DNA from: Zoopage sp. CT-All
Taxonomy: Eukaryota > Zoopagomycota > Zoopagomycetes > Zoopagales > Zoopagaceae
NCBI GenBank assembly: GCA_004114245.1
Contig: QZWS01000107.1
Location: 1-26,148, forward strand
Direction of reading: 5' to 3'
Length of the DNA stretch: 26,148 bases
Shown here: piece by piece, positions 20,740 to 26,148 of the stretch
Layout: each line of letters starts with the position of its first letter
Numbering within the stretch: position 1 is the stretch's first letter
Notes under the pieces: generated by a model
Seen by the model: the letters and a program-made list of their open reading frames with translations, nothing else
Database searches by the model: none
What the model was told of the DNA's origin: nothing
Made by a program: the position numbers and the translations under genes

Positions 20740-22281
20740 CTATCCCGTAATGCGGAATAATGACGAAATACCATAATGATCTAGTTAAAATGGCAATGGA
20801 CTTAGAATGTCTACGCTGGGGCGCCTTACCTGACAAATGCGTAAGTCCTTCCATTCCCTTCTTGTCCTCGGATCTGCATAGAATCACATTAGGCATGACT
20901 CAATATCAACGTACCTCACTGCGGGGAATACCTCCACTGTCGAGTCAGCTATTGAGCACTTTATAATACCAGGCGATGCTGTTGTCTCAAGCTTTGGATC
21001 CGGTGCATATGACAAGGACTGGCTGACGAGCGTCTTGGCAATGCTGTGTCTTATCTTGGCGTTGGTCATCTTAATTAATGCAGCGTCGTCAAAATCGTGA
21101 ATTGATCTCTCTAACGCAGCGTCGTCAATTTCAGTGGTCACGCAGTCGCAACAGCCATCTGCGCTAGATGCCGTGGCCAGAGTATTGCCTGGTTCGAGAA
21201 GAAATATATAATCAAGTCGCTGCCTGGACCCACGCAACGATGGCCTCGTCAGCAGTGTCTCGACCGGCATCCAAGACTTGCTCGTGGCGTCCCATAAGGC
21301 ATCGCCGAACGTCACTGGATGCTGTCCGATATACTCGAGCAGCGGGTCTCGTAAGTGGAATAGACGCCTGCGAGGGTAAACAATGCCTTCTGGCGTGGCG
21401 ATGGCCAAGGAATCTGTCGTGGCGTGGAGTGCAGCCTTGGGAATGCCTTGCCCATTGATGATACGCGAAAGTAGTTGGAGTTCTGTTCTACCCAATGACG
21501 GGTCGCAGGCATTGACGTTCAAGTCACCACATACCACTACGCACTCTCCGCCTTGGCGCAAGTCATTGTCCGATATATCGCACAGGCAAGCATCTATGAA
21601 TCGACGCAAGTGGCGAGCCTGTCGCAGCCTGGTCTGAGAATCGGCATCAGCACGAATGGCCCTCAATGCACTACGATCCAGTGTGTCGTCGGCCAAGGAA
21701 GATATGGCGGCATCCACAACGTCTGGCTTCTCCGTGGGCATCTGTGAGGCATAGGACGCCTGCAAGTGGGTGGTAAAGAGATGCAAGCGCGTTCCGCTAG
21801 GTAGCTCGATGCAGGCGTACAGGGCGCCCTTGGCCACGAGCCAGTCTGCACCGTTGCCTCTAGGATAGCTTGTCACTCGAGATGACCGTATGGGGTACCG
21901 TGAGATGACCAATAGGCCGGGGTCGGTGCGCAATTCCCCGCCCCACCTGCGTGGCGTGTATACTGCGTAAGGGAGCGGCGGATCAAGGGCAGCGGCACCA
22001 TCCATGAGCCGATCCTGTCGCATGGTGGAAGGGAACGCAAAGCACTCCTGCAGAGCAACAATGTCAAAGCGGGCGAGCTGGTGTGCGAGGAACTGTTCGA
22101 TACGCACATCCTTGAAACTGTCCGGTCGTCGAGAAATGCCGACCGGGCGCAAGAATATATTAAAGGAGAGCAGCCGTGCAGGGATTCCTGTGGCGAGAGA
22201 TGTGTCGGGCGGGGGGTCGATGGGCTCTGGCGGCGGGCGCAGCGGGATGATGCGGCCAAGGACGTCGCGAAGATGGTCCAT
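20740..22281 (-). CDS. Neutral sphingomyelinase-like phosphodiesterase (EEP superfamily)
   Basis: Endonuclease/exonuclease/phosphatase-fold enzyme of 483 aa, probably hydrolysing a sphingolipid or phospholipid head group. Catalytic stations in order: SFNIFLRP (Asn41), LQECF (Glu79, metal), the SMase-type segment GADWLVAKG, FTTHLQAS (His172), GDLNVN (Asp253, Asn255), RLDYIF, and LSDHYG (Asp471, His472). The DW..K segment and SDHYG favour neutral sphingomyelinase/Isc1 over nucleases, but I see no membrane helices of the Isc1 type. Introns: 20874-20914 (GTACGT...CAG, 41 nt) and 20781-20829 (GTAAGG...TAG, 49 nt). They create 44- and 41-nt final exons, the last with the catalytic His. The start is ATG 22281; only alternative non-ATG codons lie upstream. 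Confidence 0.8.
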
Positions 22282-22331
22282 GGGAAACGGGCAGCTGACC
22301 CATACATGCAGCACCAAACAACAGCCCTACA

Positions 22332-22760
22332 CTACAGAAACTTCTTTGCGAGCAGCCGCACCTTGGTGTCGAACGCGAATGAGCGCACGGGCATGTTGGG
22401 CTCATAGAACGGGTTGAGCAGCGTCTTAATGTACAGCTCGTGGACCTCTGTGAAGAAGGCGCGGATACCATCCTCGCTCTTGGTCTCATGCAGCAGCAGG
22501 AACTTGACGTTGCTGGGCGTGACAAACGCCGATACGATGCGATCATTGAAGCGGTCGACGCTCTTGAGGAAGAGCGCCGCGCTGCCCCAAGCCAGCTCTT
22601 CAACGACGTCCAGCGCCGAGTGCGCAACAAACTGATTCAGGTGTTTTTGCTCATCGCCGCGGTTGGCCGCACGGCCGTGCTCGGCACGGATGCTGGGGCC
22701 CAGCTCGGCCTCGTACACGGGATTATCCTTGGTGCCGACGATCACGAAATAATGGGTCAT
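22332..22760 (-). CDS. TRAPPC2: TRAPP complex subunit 2 (sedlin / Trs20)
   Basis: Small core subunit of the TRAPP tethering complexes, which act as exchange factors for Rab1/Ypt1 and Rab11-type GTPases in ER-Golgi and Golgi traffic. The intronless 142-aa product aligns with human sedlin over its whole length: YFVIVGTKDNPVYE, HLNQFVAHSALDVVEE, FLKSVDRFND, VSAFVTPSNVKFLLLHE, EDGIRAFFTEVHELYIKTLLNPFYEPN, and FDTKVRLLAKKFL at the end. Asp in the KDNPVYE segment corresponds to the conserved sedlin Asp47-neighbourhood only loosely; I do not claim residue equivalence. The start is ATG 22760 just before the conserved longin-fold strand; a TCACGTGA site lies 4 bp upstream of it. It lies 50 bp from the sphingomyelinase-like gene on the same strand. 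Confidence 0.97.
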   Translation of the reverse strand: MTHYFVIVGTKDNPVYEAELGPSIRAEHGRAANRGDEQKHLNQFVAHSALDVVEELAWGSAALFLKSVDRFNDRIVSAFVTPSNVKFLLLHETKSEDGIRAFFTEVHELYIKTLLNPFYEPNMPVRSFAFDTKVRLLAKKFL

Positions 22761-22764
22761 ATGG

Positions 22765-22772
22765 TCACGTGA
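22765..22772. promoter_or_regulatory. TCACGTGA palindrome at the TRAPPC2 start
   Basis: An exact second copy of the octamer found between REP and cyclin H. It ends 4 bp before the TRAPPC2 ATG and about 110 bp before the small plus-strand ORF. CACGTG is the bHLH/Cbf1 core; binding is inferred. Confidence 0.45.
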
Positions 22773-22881
22773 GTCTGACAAACTGTGCGCACCAATTAGT
22801 GTAGGTTTTGTTTTAAATGCCGCAGTGGGTCTGGCATTGGTCGATATACAAAAACATGTAGCTATGCTACTGCACCCTCAT

Positions 22882-23184
22882 ATGTCTGAGCAAAGTGCCT
22901 CGCCAGAGAGACAGAATGTCCCAAGGCCGCCACCATGTACACAAGTTGGATGCAACAAGTCTCCTCACGACCGGTGCACCTTCCTTATACACAGGCTGGG
23001 CGCCTCGCAATCAGGGGATCCACCCGGCTGCAACATCCCAAGAACAGCCATGAATCCCTCTGTTCCATCACACCCAACCAACGTTACCCATCTCCCTCTG
23101 CCCGCTTCCACTCCCAGTGAAACTGTTGTATTCGACTCGGAGAATAGTATAATCCGCAGTAGCGAGTTGGTTGACGTCGGATGA
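22882..23184 (+). CDS. Possible small Cys-containing protein (100 aa), doubtful
   Basis: I recognise no family. The frame opens at ATG 22882 (MSEQSASPERQNVPRPPP), has a small cysteine cluster (PCTQVGCNKSPHDRC, then a GC about 20 residues later) and ends at a TGA. The rest is rich in Pro, Ser and Thr. Its support is positional: without it this 480-bp space would be the second longest gap in a tightly packed region, and it lies 121 bp from TRAPPC2 (divergent) and 56 bp from the convergent rhodanese gene. Against it: low complexity and no homologue recalled. It could equally be non-coding promoter sequence of TRAPPC2. Confidence 0.3.
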   Translation: MSEQSASPERQNVPRPPPCTQVGCNKSPHDRCTFLIHRLGASQSGDPPGCNIPRTAMNPSVPSHPTNVTHLPLPASTPSETVVFDSENSIIRSSELVDVG

Positions 23185-23240
23185 TGGGCGATCCTTCGGT
23201 CGGGCGCAAAAAAACTGATGCGGCACTAATTAAAGTAGGT

Positions 23241-24478
23241 TCATGCACGCTGGCGCACAAACACGTGTCGCGGCCTAATGCGCTCATGGTATCCCAATCG
23301 CGGTACCGGCCATCTGCGCATCACTGCTTTGAGTCGCTCCTCTCGTTGCCAAACATTCTCACCAGCTGCGCCACTCCTCCGCGCTGCTGTCACTGCTGCC
23401 GCCACTGACAAGCATACCACCCCGCCGCACGTCCGCTGGTGCCGGATGCGGCATGTTGGACACTGGAGAAACAGCAGATTGCAGCGGCCATTGGCGCAGT
23501 TGGCATACTGGTCACACGGCTCACCGCACTGGTGACACCGCGAGATGGGCGACGATTGCTTGTTATCGGCAACCACCACCCGTTCTCCCAGCCGTCTGTC
23601 GAATGTAAAATTGCGCCCAACAAACAGCGACTCGACCTTGTGCTGTTGAACATAGTTTCCATATGCTGTTATCCCACCACGGAGCTACGTCGAGTCAGAA
23701 TGGCAGTAAACGCTGCTTGCATGACTCACCGCTATCAGGTTATTCAAGCCACGCGACCGCAAGACCATTCCGGCCCGCGTGCATCGGATCCCGCCGGTAC
23801 AATACATTGCGACCGTGGCACCTCGCACAGCGGCCTCCCGCGCAGCCATCTCGAGCTTTTCAAGTCCCTCGCGGAAAGAATCCACATCTGGTCGGATCGC
23901 ACCACAAAAATGTCCAATCTCACTATTCATGCTCTTGTCAGTGAGCCAAGAAACGCGTAACCATCACACCTCTCGTAGTGGTTGCGCATGTCAAAGACAA
24001 CAACGTCAGCCCGATGCAATCTCCGGTGCCACTCGTCGGGTTCCAGTTCCAGCACCCCTACCGCCGTACCACCCACTTCTATTCCATCTGCCACAATCTG
24101 CTTCTTTATTCGCACATGCATCCGCCTGAACCCGGAATTCACCTCCACTCCGGCACTGCTTTCATTCAGCCGCACGCTCGCGCCGATCTCCCCGCGAGAT
24201 CGACACCACCCTGCGAGACGATGCGTGCGGTCAATGGGGCATGATATTTGCGCATTCACGCCCTCCTGTGACAGGTACACGCGTCCAACAATGGCGCATG
24301 ATTGAAAGAAGTGATGGTATATGTCGCGAAGCATAGACAGCGAAGCCGCATCCAGGGATGTGAAACGATAGAAGGAGATGGTCCTGTAATGCACCGGAAC
24401 AAGAGAGGCTGCAGTTTGCTGATGACGGATTAACGTTGAGGTGCGGGTGGCAGACATCAGAACACCTGTCCTCGGCAT
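23241..24478 (-). CDS. Rhodanese-domain protein, TSTD2/TrhO (UPF0176) type
   Basis: The 381-aa spliced product has the three parts of the eukaryotic TrhO/TSTD2 family. First is an acylphosphatase-like N-terminal domain (ISFYRFTSLD...VYLSQEGVNAQI, RMHVRIKKQIVADG). Second is a rhodanese domain (VVVFDMRNHYE, then active-site loop CTGGIRC with Cys211, then LRGGITAY). Third is a C-terminal zinc-binding segment, CHQCGEPCDQYANC with CNLLFLQCPTC. In bacteria TrhO hydroxylates tRNA uridine 34; the eukaryotic role is uncertain. Introns: 23923-23969 (GTGTGA...TAG, 47 nt, branch CACTGAC), giving NHYES-EIGHFCGAI, and 23685-23729 (GTGAGT...TAG, 45 nt), giving LIA-LRGGI. The start is ATG 24478, with ATG 24457 as an alternative. 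The last ~55 residues show no family match. Confidence 0.92.
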
Positions 24479-24564
24479 GTCAAGTGTGGTGACCGCAATT
24501 CAGGTTCAATAAAATTCATATGCCTCCGTCACATATTTCTACTGCCGCTACTAACGTCGGAGTC

Positions 24565-26100
24565 CTAGCGGATCGGGCGCTGTCTTTTATTGGTGGAGTC
24601 CAGTCCGCTCAGTGGGTGATAGCGTTTCCTGATGCTGTAACTGATGTCAGTGGCCAGCTCTTCAGGTTCAAGCTCCTCGGGTTCGAGTACCGCCTCCGGA
24701 TGAGCGTACCCCACCTCAGGTTCGTGCTCCACCTCGGATTCATACTCCTCCTCAGGTTCGTACTCCTCCTCAGGTTCGTACTCCTCCTCGGACTCAAACG
24801 CTGACTCTAGATGATTGCGCTCCTCCTCGGATTTGGGCTCCTCCTCAGACTCAAACGCCGGATCCGAATGATCGCACTCCTCCTCGAACTCAAATGCCGG
24901 CTCCGGATGATCGGGCTCCTCGGCCAAGTCGGGATTGCGTACAATGATCTCTAGTGCATTGTGGGCCCATTCCAAAGTATTTATCCCGTCGCACTCGATT
25001 CGACGATGCATGTCAATTGTTAGACATCGAGCTAACAATTCCTGGCGAATAGATCCTGAAATTCCGTGCAACTCGAAAAAAGTCATGGCTTCAGATATGC
25101 TGTTTCCAACGTCTGCCTGATACTCTTTAAAAATAGGATTGCTGTAGCTTGGAGTCCACGGAAGTATATCGGAGCTCGTGAAGAAAAAATACAGAATCAC
25201 ACCCGCTGCCCAGATGTCATGGCTAAACTGGATAGACCGGCCAGAGTGGAGTTCAGGAGACATGTACGATTCCGACCTACGACAACCATAGGTATGATTG
25301 CCCCTGCTATGCGCAAAGGAAAACCCGATCAGTTTTGTGACTATTCGAGTAATGCCATTTTCAGGTTTCTCAACGCGAAGAATATTGCCTGGTTGAACGT
25401 TGCCATGGGTAAAACCCATGCGATGAATGTGAGCTAGTCCAGCGACCACGTCTACCATACATTCTAAATGGTACGGATGCCTGATATCAGCAACACCAAT
25501 ACCCCATTCCATTATAATGTAATGAGCTTGTTTAAAGCGTATACCGGCATATAGGGTGATCACATTTGGGTGCGGGCCGATTCGCTTCATGATTTCAAGC
25601 TCTTTGTGATTCTGTATCCACTCAGGACGCCCAGTAATGACCTTAACGGCACATGGACCAAGGCATCTTGCTCCAGCGTGCATATACGCCTTGAATATAA
25701 GCATGGAAGAGCCTTGGGCAATGATCTGGGCAGGGAAAAGATCCACGACGACGTCTGTGTATCCAAGCTGCAGCTTAATGTCATAAACATCAGTAGCCGT
25801 GTACAAATCCCACTTGTAAATACGCCCAAGCATGTTATGACCGGCCAAATACGTCGCAATAGGATCTGCAGAGGTGTGGGCAGTGATGGGATGGGTGAGA
25901 GCGAAGAGGGCGGAGAGGGTGGTGGTGGCAGCGGCGACGGCAGGGCCAGGAGCAGCGGCAGGAGCAGCGGCAGGAGCAGCGACAGGAGCAGTGGTAGCGG
26001 CAGCGGGAAGAGCGGCAGCGGCAGGACCAGGAGCAGCGGCAGGGACGACGGCAGGGGCAGCGGCAGAAGCAGCAGCATCAGCAGGCAAGTTAAACGACAT
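24565..26100 (-). CDS. Protein-kinase-fold protein, predicted pseudokinase
   Basis: A single-exon, 511-aa protein. Residues 8-65 are an Ala/Pro low-complexity tract. Residues ~90-390 form a kinase fold: CAVKVI (Lys153), a helix-C Glu in HKELEI, YIIMEWG as hinge, LAHIHRMGFTHGN as catalytic loop, MSPELH as the APE region and DIWAAGVILY as the DxW helix. The catalytic HRD is HGN (Asn234 replaces Asp), the following K is Gln236, and DFG is GFS (259-261). With no catalytic base or metal-binding Asp, phosphotransfer is unlikely; the glycine loop is also not recognisable. The C-terminus (about 395-485) is a Glu-rich repetitive tail (EEEYEPEEEYE) followed by a basic end. The start is ATG 26100. A scaffold or regulatory role is inference. 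Confidence 0.85.
   Translation of the reverse strand: MSFNLPADAAASAAAPAVVPAAAPGPAAAALPAAATTAPVAAPAAAPAAAPGPAVAAATTTLSALFALTHPITAHTSADPIATYLAGHNMLGRIYKWDLYTATDVYDIKLQLGYTDVVVDLFPAQIIAQGSSMLIFKAYMHAGARCLGPCAVKVITGRPEWIQNHKELEIMKRIGPHPNVITLYAGIRFKQAHYIIMEWGIGVADIRHPYHLECMVDVVAGLAHIHRMGFTHGNVQPGNILRVEKPENGITRIVTKLIGFSFAHSRGNHTYGCRRSESYMSPELHSGRSIQFSHDIWAAGVILYFFFTSSDILPWTPSYSNPIFKEYQADVGNSISEAMTFFELHGISGSIRQELLARCLTIDMHRRIECDGINTLEWAHNALEIIVRNPDLAEEPDHPEPAFEFEEECDHSDPAFESEEEPKSEEERNHLESAFESEEEYEPEEEYEPEEEYESEVEHEPEVGYAHPEAVLEPEELEPEELATDISYSIRKRYHPLSGLDSTNKRQRPIR
24705..24800 (-). repeat. 18-bp tandem repeat coding an acidic EYEPEE tract
   Basis: Short tandem units, close to 18 bp (core GTTCGTACTCCTCC on the plus strand), occur at least twice exactly and more often in decayed form. 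They encode the Glu-rich repeats in the tail of the pseudokinase. Looser related units extend to about 24900. Confidence 0.7.
25925..26060 (-). repeat. GGCAGGAGCAGC-type repeats coding the Ala/Pro tract
   Basis: Repeats of about 12 bp on the plus strand encode the Ala-Pro-Gly low-complexity N-terminus of the pseudokinase. Because the repeat is strand-asymmetric and stop-poor it also creates long spurious open frames on the other strand. Confidence 0.7.
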
Positions 26101-26148
26101 TGTGAGGAGCTCGGCGTGGGAGTGCGAGAGTGAGAGCAGGGCTGAGCG
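26101..26148. other. Short flank upstream of the pseudokinase start
   Basis: Only 48 bp remain to the window edge. They are purine-rich on the plus strand, and no gene start can be assigned in them. Confidence 0.3.

Noticed and set aside
25587-26078. Leu/Pro-rich minus-strand frame that looks like a membrane protein
   Set aside because: It is the same repetitive DNA that codes the Ala/Pro tract, read out of frame; the apparent hydrophobic helix is an artefact of the repeat.
25570-26133. Gly/Ser/Arg-rich plus-strand frame
   Set aside because: It is the complement of the same repeat and has no start context or homology.
1-26148. tRNA genes, CRISPR arrays, transposons or retroelement remnants
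   Set aside because: I saw no cloverleaf, spaced direct repeats, terminal repeats or transposase/reverse transcriptase motifs. Low-copy elements cannot be fully excluded without a search.

Overview
The window reads as one piece of a very compact fungal nuclear genome. Sixteen protein-coding loci fill almost all of the 26 kb, and many neighbours are only 27-100 bp apart. The genes are cut by about 41 tiny introns, mostly 36-53 nt, often with a CTGAC/TTGAC/CTAAC-like branch site just before the AG. A TOK-type eight-TM, two-pore potassium channel points to fungi. I cannot fix the lineage from sequence alone. I see no rRNA, tRNA, CRISPR array or mobile element. All gene models were spliced by hand, using family alignments from memory and reading-frame arithmetic.

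Layout. 1-3.45 kb, minus strand: the N-terminal part of an ABCC-type ABC transporter (runs off the left edge), then mitochondrial GatB. 3.4-4.45 kb, plus: RabGGTase beta (BET2), whose start is interlocked with that of GatB. 4.48-5.93 kb, minus: Rab escort protein (REP/MRS6), tail to tail with BET2. 5.96-6.8 kb, plus: cyclin H, head to head with REP. 6.83-10.97 kb, minus: a P4-ATPase lipid flippase with 12 introns. 11.06-13.99 kb, plus: a TEL2/TELO2 homologue. 14.06-15.67 kb, minus: TOK channel. 16.25-18.12 kb, plus: PGM2-type phosphopentomutase. 18.2-22.76 kb, all minus: an orphan two-TM protein, a divergent mitochondrial carrier (Ugo1/SLC25A46-like guess), a neutral sphingomyelinase-like phosphodiesterase and TRAPPC2/Trs20. 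22.88-23.18 kb, plus: a doubtful 100-aa ORF. 23.24-26.10 kb, minus: a TSTD2-like rhodanese with a zinc tail and a predicted pseudokinase.

How the genes relate. Membrane traffic is over-represented: RabGGTase beta, its escort protein, TRAPPC2, a flippase and a sphingomyelinase-like enzyme. BET2 and REP are partners in one reaction (Rab geranylgeranylation) and lie next to each other. The palindrome TCACGTGA sits exactly midway between the REP and cyclin H start codons and recurs 4 bp upstream of TRAPPC2. Other points to check are a 10-bp palindrome holding both the GatB and BET2 start codons, five GC-AG introns (four in the flippase), two candidate introns of about 30 nt, and a one-base frame slip in TEL2. 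I did not find a wholly new system. The most unusual signals are gene-architectural.
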